In this document: piece after piece, positions 45,670 to 59,493 of the stretch
How positions within the stretch are numbered: position 1 is the stretch's first letter
Layout: the number at the start of each line of letters is the position of its first letter
NCBI GenBank assembly: GCA_029931535.1
Contig: JAQPZY010001670.1
Span: forward strand, 248,001-312,000
Source of the DNA: Margaritifera margaritifera
Lineage: Eukaryota > Mollusca > Bivalvia > Unionida > Margaritiferidae
DNA: 64,000 nucleotides
Direction: 5' to 3'
Translations under genes and position numbers: made by a program
The notes under the pieces: generated by a model
What the model saw: the letters and a program-made list of their open reading frames with translations, nothing else
Told to the model about the DNA's origin: nothing
Databases searched by the model: none

Positions 45670-47080
45670 TAGCTTCATTTTCTAAACTGTGCTTTTTATT
45701 TTAGATACCTAAACACTGAATTCACTTTTAAATACTGCTTCATTTAAAGTACTTTGCTTGCTTACATTTTAAGTTATATGCAATGTGATTTGTCTCTTAG
45801 TGCAGTTATATGTTATGCTATATTTATATGTTTTTGAATCATGTTTATTAAAGGTCTTTAATGTTTTATGTTATGTTGGTAAAAGCTTATCACAGTTTAT
45901 GTTAAATTAATCATGCTGATTCTTAATAATAATACAACTTTCAAAATGTCTGTGCTGTTATGTGTCGTAGTTGTGCTAGCTTCTATTGAAAGAGAGAGAT
46001 GGTCTCTACACAGGCTACCATATCATATTGTTGTAAAGTGAAATCACTGATAGAGAGAAAATCATGTGGATTAATAAATATACCAAGCTGCTTCCTGAGT
46101 ACATGAGAGTGGTAATCCCACTTGGGGATTCCCAAATCTCACATCAAGTATCACACAGAAATTCCAATTTCGCTATAATACATTTATTTATGAATGATTT
46201 CTTTTCAGTTGCACCACATTAATTTCCTCATCACTATAACCTTATTATTAGTATGAAAACAGTTAATTTAATAGAAACTAAATTCATATATTTAAATATC
46301 GACCAGTACTGTAATGAAGTAAATATCTTTAGGTTTTTGACATCTATTAAGAGTAAATTATCCTTGATACAATTTATTCTGCATGCAGTTTGTAAGTATT
46401 ACTGCTTAATATTGTTTGAGGAGCACTGTAGTAGAATTACATATCTTAACATGGACTACATTGCATCTTAATATATTTAACTGGCTTTACAAAGTTAATG
46501 CATAATTTTGAAACAAAAAATAATTTTAAGTATAATGTATAAAGAGAATGGTTTGCCATTAAATTCTGAATGAAAATGACTTGATAGATTAGCACACTTT
46601 TCTTTTATTCAGAAAAAGGCACAATCATATGTTGTTCAGTTTGTGTTACCGATAATTGCATCAGTCATTCGTCCAGGGTTTTATTCTTTTTCAAAAACAT
46701 CACTGAGGAAATATAATCAACAGCTTCACAATTTAAAATTGTTTTATTCTTCAGGGCACATAATCAATTGTCAAATCAATTATTTTGCATATAAATCTTG
46801 TGCTTCTTACAGGATTCTTCCCTTTCTTTAAATGGATTTGAGATGAAATACTTCTTATGATTGTTGTTGCAAGTAATACAATTTTCCTTGAAAGTTCTGC
46901 TGCACAGACACAATTCTTCAGTCTGCAAGAGCTTTTTTTATTTTGTATTGTATTTTGTTGAAAAAATGGGACCTATGGATAATTTTTTTTTTTATGTAGG
47001 TAGCTTCATTTGCTACCAGGGATCTGACACTGCTGTATATGATATAGACCCATTAGTTATACATTAGGCCAAATAAAAAA
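45670..47080. other. AT-rich stretch, possibly intron or 5' flank of the host gene
   Basis: No firm gene. After a tattcag at about 46610 a frame reads KKAQSYVVQFVLPIIASVIR, which could be an exon of the downstream plus-strand gene, but I see no good donor site. Confidence 0.35.
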
Positions 47081-47083
47081 GTA

Positions 47084-47361
47084 TGTGTGGTTCTGGTTAC
47101 CTGACCGGCCTTATTTTTTCCGGCTGAACCCACATTTTTTTTGTGGAAAGTTGTATGTTAAAAAATTCTGAAATAAAAGAAACACATTTTTGGGAAAACA
47201 AATAAACAAAGGGATGTAACTACCATCAAAGTTAAATTCATGATGTGAGTGATGTTTGTTTTCTAGTTTATGCTTCATTTAAATCAGTCCGGACCAAAAC
47301 AAAAGTTTGTACCAACCTACCTACCCTCATTTTTTTTCTTCAATGTAACCAGAACCACACA
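47084..47361. mobile_element. MITE with 17-bp perfect inverted ends
   Basis: tgtgtggttctggttac at 47084-47100 is matched exactly in inverse at 47345-47361. The 278-bp element is non-coding and is followed by a poly-G tract (47363-47378). No target duplication is clear. It lies 70 bp upstream of a host exon. Confidence 0.75.
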
Positions 47362-47430
47362 TTGGGGGGGGGGGGGGGCCTTACATCATACTAATAACAC
47401 ACCCTGACCTAATTATAATTTCATTTTCAG

Positions 47431-47618
47431 GTTCTTGAAGCAGAGAAGAGCATAAATTACAGATTTTTAGATGACAGTGACCTACAAAAACTGCTTGAAG
47501 AAGGCTCAGAGGGAGAGGAAAATGACTGCCATTCACCCAGGAAAACAATCATTGGCTACCCGTCTCACCCACTATACAGAGAAATAGGAAATATGTTTCA
47601 AATTTGGATGGAGACAAA
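47431..47618 (+). CDS. Host gene exon A, protein not recognised
   Basis: An open 188-base segment follows a polypyrimidine acceptor (ttcattttcag) and ends at a donor (ACAAA|gtaaat). It encodes 62 residues starting VLEAEKSINYRFLDDSDLQK, with an acidic EEGSEGEEND patch and IIGYPSHPLYREIGNMFQIW. The amphipathic helices and base use are unlike the surrounding repeats, supporting a real exon. It ends with two bases of a codon, and the next candidate exon (53880) starts with the one base needed. I do not recognise the family; an alpha-helical scaffold protein is likely. Confidence 0.6.
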
Positions 47619-48067
47619 GTAAATCATTGATTGTACAAGTACACTACATACTTTTAGAAGGAAGGCAAATGCTTTCATGACACTGCTCATATATCTTTTT
47701 CATGATGATTTCAGCATTAATTTCTGATATACTTAAGTAAAAGCAAAACTCAAATTCAACTTGTGATTTTAATATTAAGAAATGGTTTTCTTTGCAATCA
47801 AGTGGCTGATCTACATCTTACTTGAATCTTTCATTAGAACTTCATCTGTAGGCTTCTTTGACAGGCTGGGTTGCATAGAAATGATGTCTGACATCATTAA
47901 TAAATTCACATTGGAGGTCAGATGTCATTTTAACTTCCTGGCAGTGATGTAAAAAATGACTTTGTAGAAAATGAAATGTTATACTTTATAGTTGGAGAAA
48001 TGAGCCAGTGACTTTTTCCCATAAGTTCACTAAACAGTTCAATTCATTATTTACTTGTAAACATATA

Positions 48068-48543
48068 CAGCAATCCCTCACTATAAATCCTTTCATGCCC
48101 TTCATTGTAACACAGTTCCTGTTATAAATCCTTTCATTATAACACGGTTCCTGTTATAAAGCCCTTCATTATAACACAGTTCCCGTTATAAATCCTTTCA
48201 TTAAAACACAGTTCCTGTTATAAGGCCCTTCATTATAACACAGTTCCTGTTATAAGACCCTTCATTATAACACAGTTCCCATTATAAATCCTTTCATTAT
48301 AACACGGTTCCTGTTATAAGGCAATTATGGTCATGGATCCCATTGCATTAAGTGGTAGTAAAATTATATGTATCATGCACTTCATATAAGACAGTTTCAT
48401 TTTAAGGCAATATACTCTAAGGCTCCCATGGACATCATTATATTGAGGGAGTACTGTTTCATGTACTTCATTATAAGGCAGTCTTACTATAAGGTGGTAT
48501 ACTCCATGGTTTCCATCGATAGCATTATAATTAGGGAATACTG
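48068..48543. mobile_element. Mariner-type MITE with internal tandem repeats
   Basis: Starts cagcaatccctcactataa and ends with the complement of cagtattccctaattataa, with TA on both sides (48066-48067, 48544-48545). The interior is a run of about 30-bp repeats of ttcattataacacagttcct plus gttataa. No transposase frame. Confidence 0.65.
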
Positions 48544-48841
48544 TACTTGGTTATAGGTTACTGAATTGATAGTTGGTCATGGCATCAGACAACTGTTGTG
48601 ACTACACTGAAAAATGTATCAAAAATATTTGATTTACAAAATTACAAATACCTCAAAGGTACATATACTAACTAAACAAAGTCAGACGATGTGATAAATA
48701 ATCATTCTATGAGCATAAAGGGAGATTAATAGAAAAACCAGATATACACTTAATGTTCATTATGATACAATCATTCATCTGCATTTTATTGTTTCATATA
48801 CGTATTTTAGAAGGTTACAAAAATGTCTGTTATTCTTGTTG

Positions 48842-50318
48842 CAGGGCTGAACAAATCCCATAGCCCAACATCCCCGACTATTAATTATCGAAGTTGGGCA
48901 AGTAAAATTTTCCAAGTCGCTACTCCAGGACAAGTGCTCTTTGCCTATTTTTAAAAAAGTTGGGCAAGTGCCTATTTTCATGCCATAATCACTTTATCTA
49001 CCTTTGTCTGGCCGCTCATGCCCTCCTGGCATACTGAATGATTGATTCTGCCCCTCTCCATGTATTTACTTACAGCCAGTATCACACATACAGGCGGTCA
49101 TTGATAACTCTTGTATGAGTGCATGTTATATTATGGCTTGACTGCATATTGGACTAAGCAACTAAATTATTGGCCAATCAAAACACGTGAGACAAAACAA
49201 AGCCAGTATGATTAATTCACAGTGTTTTAAACGGCTTCCGCGTGTTTACTTACACCAGATCCTCACTGACAACTCACCCTATGGTTTTAATCCCGCGAAT
49301 CAATCCAATTAAATTAATGAAAGGCACTTTACCGACAATAGTGTCGGTCCCCTTTATGAACTGATTAAATGGCAGTGATGGATTCTTTTATTTTTAATTG
49401 ATAATACAGAGGATTAACTTCCACGTCTGATATTGCGTTTTAAGTGAAACAATTACGCTAATTAAGGAGCTGTCTCTGTTCATATTTTAAAGTCAAAATG
49501 TATGTTATGATCACTTTAAAAGTAGTTGTCATGCAAGGTGCTATTTACAAGTGGATAAAATGAGTTTACTAAATTATTTTTTCAAGGAAGTTAATAAGGA
49601 GGAGTCGGAGAAGGAAAATTAATGTAAAAGTAGAGGGGTAAAACATAAGAGTGCCACTGAACGTGAGGTAACTATTTCTCCAAAGAAACATAAGCCAGAC
49701 TCTGTGGCAAGAAAAATGTCAAATATGACGCTACTAAGAGACTGAGATATTTTCTGCCGCATTGGGTTGATAGGTATCCCTGGCTTGAATTCATTGACTG
49801 GAAGCAAAAATTTGTTGCAGTTATTGCAAACAATATCCCAAATTAGCAGAGGTTAGAAATTCAACCAGTGTATTTGTCAATGGAACTGACAAATCCAGGA
49901 TTAAACCAATCAAGTCTCATGACAGTTCTGGACCTCATAAGGCCTGTGCAGTTAGAAAAACTCTGAATTCCAGTAAATTCCTTTCCATTCTTGCTGATGG
50001 AAGTACATGTACTGATGCTACCATATTGGAGTAAGATATAGTGCATATAAGATACCTGGACAATGGAAAACTTAAAACCTCTGACATCACAAAATGTATA
50101 ATATCAACCTATGTTTTTGAAAAATTAAATTCTTTTAAGAAATAAATATGTTGTACATTATTTCCTTTGTTCTTTCTATGGATTAAAGTGCAAACATGTC
50201 ATCAAATCTTGACAAGTGAATTCAATTTGGGACAAGTGAAATGGTAGGTGGGACAAATTAATTTTCTGAAACCACATGTCCTGGACAAGTGGATGGATAA
50301 AAAACTTGCTCAGCTCTG
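48842..50318 (+). mobile_element. hAT-type element remnant with transposase N-terminus
   Basis: Starts cagggctgaacaaatcccat and ends cttgctcagctctg, the inverse of its start. Between 49560 and 50040 broken plus-strand frames read LNYFFKEVNKEESEK, then YPWLEFIDWKQKFV, then NSTSVFVNGTDKSRIKPIKS, the BED/TTF-type zinc-finger N-terminus seen in hAT transposases and their ZNF862-like host derivatives. The catalytic part is missing. Flanks show no clear target duplication. It lies in an intron of the host gene. Confidence 0.65.
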
Positions 50319-52083
50319 TGATGAGATAAATAATTCAATACATTTGTACATGTTTGGTCCAATAATATTCTTGTATCAGTTTCTTTCTTACGTCATCATA
50401 AGCATTACAGGTGAATAAAAAGTAATGCCCAATGTCACCATTATTACATATGAAGCAGTATCTTTCATTTTGTTCAATTGTATCAGCACAATATCTACCC
50501 ATGTTGATGATGCTCAGTTGTTGTGATAAAACATGCAGTCCAATAAGAGCAGATCTATGTTTATAATTTAAAGTATATTAAGATACTAAGAAAAGGATGA
50601 TTTTTGCAGTGTTGGATCTTGAGCGTAGGATTACTGGTTTATTGCAATATTTTGTCCTGTGTTCCCCAATTCTGACCTGTGTGCCCCCATTGGTATGCTT
50701 TTTCATCAGGAAAAAATAAAAAAAATATGCCTACAGCTTTTCTTTAGTAGATATCCATCCAGGTCTGTGTTTGCACTAGCAATGGCCAAAGTCACTGAAG
50801 ATGATACAATTTTTAAGATGGCAATGAATACCCATTTTAAAACTATCTATCTGGCAACAAAAACATTCAAAGTTTTGTGGTAGTTGGCTGAGTTGCAATA
50901 TAAAGTCTTTGATCGCTGTAAGTGTAGCGTATTTTCAAGGTTAAAGTCACACCTACTGCAAGGAAGATTTAATTTATTTTAAGGTTGAATAATGACAAAA
51001 GAGACTAAATTTATGCAAATACACCATTTGTAATGTGATTAATGATTTGTTAATGTGAAAAGAAAAGTAATTACGAAAACATGGGTATTATAATAAATTG
51101 TGGTAGTAATGAGTGAACACTAAAGTTAAATGAGAGGAAGATTCGGAACAGAAAATGTCATGGTGCAGCTCATTTCAGGTTAACCAGATATTCAAACATG
51201 TTAATGATTTTATGAGTTACTTGAGCACATTATAAAACTTTTATTGCAATAATGTAAATGATGAAGGAAAATTTAATAGTAGACTGTTTCCCTTTACCCT
51301 CATTTGTGAATCAGAGACCCACAAATTTTTAATTTGAACCCCAGAACTTATACCAAAATTTGTTTTTTTACTCAGTCTGATCCCAAGTTCTGACACCAAT
51401 GGGATTTTGACTCTCAATCTTGCACCCCTAGGGGAAATACTGAGTACAGTGCAGACACAATGTCTCCTGCCGTTGGGATAATAGTTGCAACACTGAACTT
51501 TTGTATAAAATAAAAGTTTTGAAGAAGTATGCAGTAACATATTCCCTTCAGATAAGTAGTTATCTTGTAATCAAACAAAATAAGTAAAAAGGTATCAGTA
51601 CTAACAGAATTAGGAAACATGCACATATCAGTAAAGCCTTGCTGACAAAATCAAATTTTACATTTTATGAATTTGCACCGTCAAACATTACCATTTCTTC
51701 AGCTAGACAGATACCACCCTCTGACCTCATTGCCCTTCTATAGTCCTTCCTTCTGCCTCTCTTCAAATCTCTAAAAGCTGTGTCATTTTCTATTCATTTC
51801 ACATATTTTTCTATTTATGTAATGTAGGATAAATAGGTGAATGTGCGTGTATCTATTTCTACTTCCAAAAAGATTAAATTTTAAATAATATGAGCTTCAT
51901 CAACTCCTTTTGTGGCCAAAAAATGTCCCTTCATTCCACAAAGTGCCTTCTCCTTCAATAAAAGTGCTGCAACTGCTGAAAGTGTGCCTCATGCCCTTCC
52001 CTCTGTAAGAATTTCTAACTTGAGCACTGAGTACAGTACATACTGTTTTCAGTATATTATCTGAATTAAAAATTACCAATTTC
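50319..52083. other. Intronic stretch; one weak exon candidate
   Basis: At about 50733-50880, after a cctacag, a frame reads AMAKVTEDDTIFKMAMNTHF and ends at a possible donor (TTTTGTG|gtagtt). Its phase does not fit between exon A and exon B, so it is not called. The rest shows nothing. Confidence 0.35.
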
Positions 52084-53162
52084 CAGGGATGATTTTTTTT
52101 TCATCCACTAGTCCCGGACTAGCGACTTGGAAAATTTTACTTGCCCAACTTCATAAATGAATAGTCCGGGACGTCGGGCTATGGGATTTGCTCAGCCCTG
52201 GAGATGATTAAGATGAACCTGCAAGTCTTCTCTCCCATATTTCAACAGAGCTGCCCTCTCATGAGGAAAGTACCTGTAGTCAAATGCTCTAAAGCATCTC
52301 AAAGGTTCTGCTTATGTCTCTTTGGAGAAATAGCTACCGCACATTCAGTAGCAGTCTTACGTTTTATTCATCCACTTTCACAAAAAATTTCCTTCTTCGA
52401 ATCGCCCTTATTACCTTCCTTGCGAAAATAATTTAGCAAAGTCATTTTATCCACAGAGTAACTATCAGCTTGCTTGACAACTACTTCTAAAGTGATCATA
52501 ACATACATTTTCTCTTTTAAATACGAACAGAGACAGCTCATTAATTAGCGTAATTGTTTCGCTTCAAACGCAATATCGCACGTGGAAGTTAATCATCTGT
52601 ATAATCAATTAAAAATTAAAGAATCATTACTGTCATTTAATCAGTTCATAAAGGAAACCAACACTGATGTCGGTAAAGTACCGGTACCTTTCATTAATTT
52701 AATTACACTGACTCACTGGATTAAAATCATAGTGAACTGCTCACGAGGATCTGGCTTGAGTAAACATAATGCAACAAAGTCACTTAAAACACTGCTAATT
52801 GATCATACTGGCTTTCTTTTGTTTGACGTGTTTTGATTTGCCAATAATTTGGTCACTTAGCTCAATGTGCAGTCAAGCGGTAACAGAACGTGCGCATATG
52901 TGAAAATTATCACTGACCACATTTATGTGTTATACAGAATGTAAATGTATACATGAAGAGGGGTAGAATCAAGTGTTCAGTACACCAGGAGGGCATGATT
53001 GGCCAAATAAAGGTAGATATAGTGATTAAAGCACGAAAATAAGGACTTGCCTGACTTTTTTAAAAAGCACTTGTCCCAGACTAGCCACTTGGAAAATTTT
53101 ACTTGCCTGACTTCAGAAATGAATAGTCCAGGACGTCGGGCTATGGGATTTGCTCAGCCCTG
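52084..53162 (-). mobile_element. hAT-type element remnant, inverted copy, with 8-bp target duplication
   Basis: Starts cagggatga and ends gggatttgctcagccctg, with the direct repeat ccaatttc at 52076-52083 and 53163-53170. It is a deleted relative of the element at 48842 in opposite orientation: its segment 52240-52450 is the reverse complement of about 49560-49700. A second internal end motif (gctcagccctg at about 52189-52199) suggests rearrangement or a nested copy. Confidence 0.75.
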
Positions 53163-53879
53163 CCAATTTCTGATAATTCTTCCAAAAAAAATTGCAAACA
53201 AGAGGAAACCTACCCAATGACCATAAATGACTTCAGTTGATATTTAGATTTTCACATTAAGAAGATATTTCAGCAATTTTCGATGAACTCTTTATATAGT
53301 TTGATTTGCTACAACCCCAAACTTCTGATATGTAATTCAGTACACAACTACAAGAACATCAAAAGGTTTAACTTTTCATTAAAGTTACGACAGCAGTTTT
53401 TGAAGATTCAAATAAGAATGTTAAAAATGTGCTACCTTTTGTCTGCAAGGATTTGGAGGGTTATGGAAAATTTATTGTTACTAGATAAAGTGAGAGCAAG
53501 ATAAGTAAACTCTTCAATAACCTCGATAAAATGACCTGAGAAGCTCCAGGCCTCATATCCTCGTATTTTACCACTCTTTTAAAATATCATAATCTTCGTT
53601 TTTTCAGCATTTACAGTCGATCCCCACTTGTTATAATATTCATAAGGTTTATCAAGCATTGATTGTAATTATTCCTTAGATTCAGCTCATAGAACAATAT
53701 AATAGAGATGCACTAATTAAAGGAAACCTAAAGTTCAATGTAAACATTTACATCATGTGCAGATATATATCTATAAAGCTACTTTGCAAAAAAATGATTA
53801 CTGAATTGTCACAGTTTGATTATTTCTTATCACTGATTCAATACTTTATTATTATTATTATTATTATTATTATTTGCAG

Positions 53880-53945
53880 ACATTGTCCAATACTAGATTT
53901 GCCATCATATGACCTGTTGGATGAGAAAGAATATGTGGAAAATAG
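53880..53945 (+). CDS. Host gene exon B
   Basis: A 66-base exon between the acceptor tatttgcag and the donor AATAG|gtattg, encoding HCPILDLPSYDLLDEKEYVE and N. Its first base completes the split codon left by exon A, giving a continuous reading frame from 47431 to here. It lies directly after an (ATT)n tract at 53848-53875. Family not recognised. Confidence 0.55.
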
Positions 53946-54144
53946 GTATTGGAATTTTTTAAATTATTTCAATACTTGGAGATGTGGAATATCTAGTGAA
54001 ACTGTCTTTTTGTCCATCCATCTATCTGTCTGTGTATATTTGTATGTCATTACATAAATGAGTATTTTTCAAAATTTTCTGATACCATATGGTTTGTTAA
54101 TCTTTCTACACATACAGATAAAGCTGATTTTCTTTCCTGTGTAG

Positions 54145-54234
54145 GTCTCAGCTTTGAACAAAGTTTTAATCCCATTTGATTACATTATCAGCCTCTGCTC
54201 TGACAACCTTTTAGAGCTTTGTGTTAACTTAAAG
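54145..54234 (+). CDS. Host gene exon C (candidate)
   Basis: After tttcctgtgtag, 90 bases are open and end at AAG|gtacat, reading VSALNKVLIPFDYIISLCSD and then NLLELCVNLK. It looks protein-like and helical, but its frame begins at phase 0 whereas exon B ends with two unpaired bases. A missed micro-exon, an alternative donor or a sequence error would be needed to join them. Confidence 0.45.
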
Positions 54235-54589
54235 GTACATCATTCAGTTATCATGACAGAAAAATAAAAGTCAAGGTTAGTATTATATATGATGGCTACT
54301 AGAAGCAATTAAAAACATGCCCATTTACAATCAATTGATAAGTGAAAAAACTGTTCAAAACTTGTATAAAATTTCAGCACATAAAGATTGCAAGTTCCAA
54401 CAAAACAACATATAATATTACGTTTTTTCATTCCTCTCTTTCTTAGCATTACAAGGGTTCAAAGCTAAAACTAAGTCAAGAAATCAAATTTAATATCCTT
54501 GTGTGTGGTTTCTATATTGAAAACAATCTGTAACTAAGGTTCAAGTCTTAATCTAACAGCTCTGTACTCCAGCTGCAATCAATGAATCA

Positions 54590-55760
54590 ATTATTTCCAT
54601 GTGTCATATTGGAAAGTTGAATCTGACTATACTAGTCTAATTATTTTCATGTGTCATATTGGAAAGTTCAATCTGACTATAATAGTCTAATTATTTTCAT
54701 GTGTCATATTGGAAAGTTCAATCTGACCATAATAGTCCAATTATTTCCCTGTGTCATATTGGAAAGTTCAATCTGACTATACTAGTCTAATTATTTCCAT
54801 GTGTCATATTGGAAAGTTCAATCTGACTATAATAGTCTAATTATTTCCATGTGTCATATTGGAAAGTTAAATCTGACTATAATAGTCTAATTATTTCCAT
54901 GTGTCATATTGGAAAGTTCAATCTGACCATAATAGTCCAATTATTTCCATGTGTCATATTTGAAAGTTCAATCTGACCATAATAGTCTAATTATTTCCAT
55001 GTGTCATATTGGAAAGTTCAATCTGACCATAACAGTCTAATTATTTCCATGTGTCATATTTGAAAGTTCAATCTGACAATAATAGTCTAATTATTTCCAT
55101 GTGTCATATTTGAAAGTTAAATCTGACCATAATAGTCTAATTATTTTCATGTGTCATATTGGAAAGTTCAATCTGACTATAATTGTCCAATTATTTCCAT
55201 GTGTGATATTGGAAAGTTAAATCTGACTATAATAGTCCAATTATTTCCATGTGTCATATTGGAAAGTTCAATCTGACTATAATTGTCCAATTATTTCCAT
55301 GTGTCATATTGGAAAGTTCAATCTGACTATAATAGTCTAATTATTTCCATGTGTCATATTGGAGAGTTGAATCTGACTGAAATATTTCCATGATACAATC
55401 TGACTATAATAGTCTAATTATTTCCATGTGTCATATTTGAAAGTTGAATCTGACTATAATAGTTTGATTATTTCCATGTGTCATATTGGAAAGTTGAATC
55501 TGACCATAATAGTCAATTTATTTCCATGTGTCATATTGGAAAGTTCAATCTGACCATAATAGTCCAATTATTTCCATGTGTCATATTGGAAAGTTAAAAT
55601 TGACTATAATAGTTAAATTATTTCCATGTGTCATACTGGAAAGTTGAATTTGACTTTAATAGTCCAATTATTTCCATGTGTGATATTGGAAAGTTGAATC
55701 TGACTGAAATATTTCCATGATACAATCTGACTATAATAGTCTGATTATTTCCATGATACA
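54590..55760. repeat. 50-bp intronic minisatellite, about 23 copies
   Basis: Units of ttatttccatgtgtcatatt plus ggaaagttcaatctgactat and aatagtctaa repeat every 50 bp with few substitutions. Shortened units near 55380 and 55710 lack the middle part. Confidence 0.95.
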
Positions 55761-56254
55761 ACTTGAATTATGTGTTTGAAAAATATGAATCCCTGTACTT
55801 CACTGTTTTTACCTCTACCCTTAAAGTTTTTGCCTTTTCGGTAGGTCCTTGGGGTGGGGTTAAGGATTGCCTCATGGCACACAACAGTTTGGTATGTGCA
55901 TTATTCTCTTCATGCTCACTAATTAAGTTCATGGTTATAGGGTGGAGATCTCAGTAGTTTCCAAGTTATGACCCAAACAAATGAACCATGCAGATGTAAA
56001 ATATACCTTCATTCTCTCAATCCATAATAGTGAAATTGGTGCATCCAATCAGTGCAGGGTTTTAAGTGAAACACAAGGACATAAAAGCAGAGGTCAGTAG
56101 GTCATGCAACTAGAACAGTGATTTCATTTGTCAGTAAAGAAAAATCTGTTTCATTTTGTGAAAGACATCAATCATGAAAACACAACTGAATCAATAGGTG
56201 TTACATGTAATATGTGAATAATTGCTGTAATAGTATATATTTAAAAGATATGGG

Positions 56255-56395
56255 GACCCAGATCTGCTGTCACATAATGCGCCAGCAGATCTGGGTCTAT
56301 GCAGTTTGTAAGAACTAATCAGTAGAACAAACAACATAGACCCTGATCTGCCAGTGCATTATGCGACAGCAGATCAGGGTCTATGTTGTTTGCAT
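56255..56395. repeat. Palindromic dispersed repeat
   Basis: Two hairpins in a row: acccagatctgct / agcagatctgggt, then catagaccctgatctg / cagatcagggtctatg. A copy is at 59697-59842 and a diverged one at 10110-10262. Confidence 0.8.
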
Positions 56396-56424
56396 TTGGA
56401 CTCGGCTTATACGTGAGATATGTG

Positions 56425-56457
<33 letters not shown>

Positions 56458-57950
56458 GAATATATGTATAGTATGTACTTTGTATCATTGATATACCATG
56501 AGATGTATATATTTTTCATTAAAAGGAAATGAGGCTTGCCGAGTTTCCTTTTAATGAAAAATTTATACAGCAAGTGGTATATCAAAGATACAGCTTACAT
56601 ACTATACATATATTGTATTTATATCACATACAAATACACATACTTGCATTTAAGATGGAGTTAAGATTGACTACAGGAAACTGTGTATTGATGGAGTGAG
56701 TGAATTCTTCGCATCCCTGCCCAGTGTGACTGCTACAAAATGTAGTTCTGTACCTATTGTGGCTATTCACAATTCTCTTTGCAAATTGATAAGTTGCTTC
56801 TTTTCTTTTATTTTTTTCTTTTTTTTTTCTTTTTTTTAAGCTTCTATTTTCATTCATATTGATTAAATAAATATAAGACACACTTATGATTTAAACATGA
56901 AAGATGGTGTAAGTGAAGAAAGTAAACCACTACAAACACAGCAGCCATTCAGTCACCGTCGAGTATATTAAAACGAGTGTGGAATATAGACTAAGCTAAA
57001 TAACGAGCCAACAAGAGGTAATTCAAACATTTAAATTTATTTACAGTTGATCTAAGTTATTATTATGCTTTAATTAACATTGCTACTGACCATAATATTG
57101 TTTTTATCCTCCATCTCTCTCTTTCCCCTTTCCGTTGGTCGGTTTATCTGTAAATTTTACCATCATTCATAGATCCAGAGGCATCGTCGCATGACAGGAG
57201 AAAATCCATTACGCTCGTTTTTTCATGGATTTTTGTCGTAGCTTGCGACAATGATCCAGAGAGAGAGAGAGAGAGACTGTGGTAAAACTGATATGCTGAG
57301 ATAGACCAACCAACAGAGAGAGAGGGGGGGGGATTTTTTTTAATTGTCCATCCCTATGCTGCCTGACCAACCAACACAGAGAAAGAGAGAGCGACCTTCG
57401 GACATTTTAACATTTAAAAATAATGTTTTTAGAACCATAATATACGTAAAAAAAAAAACAAACAAAGCATTAAATAGATTGCAGTATGTGTGTGCCTCCT
57501 AAACAAGAAATTTAACGTACAGTCTCGACAGGCTATTGCAACTTTGTATCATTGGTATTTTGAACACTGTAGATAAATCCCATGAAAAGTGTAAGCATAG
57601 CATTATGACAACCCAGGTTCTTGTAGGTTACTTGGTGTAAGTTCAAGTTCAAGGGTTTCATCCAGCTCAAATTCTCTCTCTCTCTCACTCTCTCTCTCTC
57701 TCCATAGATTTCCATGTATGTGTGTTCCTTATGCATGAGAGAGAAAGGGAAAGCAGAGGAGATTTCAATGAAATTGTGTACCATGTTTAATTTATTTAGA
57801 AAACGAGGATTATTAATATTTTTTCTCGTTATTTTCTTATGTCAATATTGATTAATAAGTAGAAATTCATCACTGATCTAGAGAGTATAGAAGCCATAAC
57901 CACTATTGAAACCATGTTTATAAATGCGTATTCATGGGCCATGGGCAGAT

Positions 57951-58100
<150 letters not shown>

Positions 58101-58178
58101 GCATATTGGCAGGTAAACTTTCTAAATAATTTCAAAGATCTTTTAACATGTTTACATGTTTGTATTCTAATGTTGTAG

Positions 58179-58351
58179 ATCGTAACATCCTTGACCAGTT
58201 AGTGCATTTGAAAGAGATGTCTTCAGTATCCATTGAATGTTTCAGGGTTGCAGTGTTGGCTAGCATCTCTCCTCTCCTTGAGGGCCTCCAGACCTTGCAT
58301 GAGATATGGGGAGAAGACGAGATAAAGTTCCGAGTCAGAGAAATCATGCTG
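58179..58351 (+). CDS. Host gene exon D
   Basis: A 173-base exon between the acceptor aatgttgtag and the donor ATGCTG|gtatag. It encodes about 57 residues including NILDQLVHLKEMSSVSIECF and RVAVLASISPLLEGLQTLHE, then IWGEDEIKFRVREIML. The leucine-rich amphipathic helices suggest a HEAT-like or other helical repeat protein. It starts needing one base from an upstream exon and ends on a codon boundary, in phase with exon E at 63261. Confidence 0.65.
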
Positions 58352-59493
58352 GTATAGTATATTCCTTGATTGTGAGAGGAAATTCACATGTCAGATAACT
58401 GATGTTATGATTGGATATTTTACAAATTAATAAAAAAGATTTACCGGTAATTTGAATTTTCGGAAAGTATATTTTACAATTTTGCAATTTATTTCCATGG
58501 TTTTTATAATGGTTTTACATAACAGAAATGAAAAAAATGCTAAAACATTTACAATGTTCAAAGAGACTGGATGCTACAAATTGTATAAACAAGTTGTCAG
58601 CACTTATAAAACATATGCCTGTATAGTATGGTGCATGATTTTGTTTTTCCCATGTATACATTCAGAATGGGGGGGGTCAGCTTTGAGAAGTAGTGGTTTA
58701 CCTCACTTAGAATGGCCAGCTTCCCCCTTATAGGTGTACTCATTTTAATTGAAATAGAAGAGGTGTAGATTTGACTGAATTCCTAAAATCCATTTGGATC
58801 TGCCACTGATTTGCATGACAATTTTTCTCAAACATATTTAGAATTCTTATCTGGGTGAACCTATCTTTATTATGTTTACATTCACAGATCTTGGTCTCTG
58901 TCCATCTTTACTCATAATGTATCAGCAGATGGAAATTAAGAGAAAAGGAGTGTGGCATCCAAATTGTAGCCACAGAATGCCAAATCAGAATCCAACAAAT
59001 CTTGTACCTGGAGCCCAGTGGCTACCAGAAAGCTGGATGTGGTCTACCATATTGTGAATTCAGGTAGCTCATTGGGCCTCCTTGTGATATCAAGATTTTG
59101 TTGTACAATTTAAAAAAAAAAATAAGTATGAAATTATTTCACAAGGAGAATACTTATCAATGACTTATGTAAAGCCTTAAAGCTATCATTTTCGTATTAA
59201 AGTTCTGTCTATGAGATATTTACATTTTAGCAGGGCTACCAGGTTCTTTTTCTGGTGGTTGGCTACCACATGATTTTGAGATTTTCAGCCCCCAAAACCA
59301 ATGTTGCTTTTTCATGGTAATTTTCTACTCAGGAAAATATTAATTATCTGCACATTTTGCTAATGAATCTCTTGGTTATATCATATCATGTCAACCCAAA
59401 ATTCTACATTTTCATTAAATCTTTTCAGTTACTGTGATGTATACAAAAAGGGCACTCACAATGAATCCATAGAACTCAAAATAAATTTAGCAA

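Noticed and set aside
50659..50883. Extra host exon (AMAKVTEDDTIFKMAMN)
   Set aside because: The acceptor is ambiguous, and its phase cannot fit between exons A and B, which already join correctly.
54590..55760. CRISPR-like array
   Set aside because: Units are contiguous 50-bp tandem copies without unique spacers, in a eukaryotic intron.
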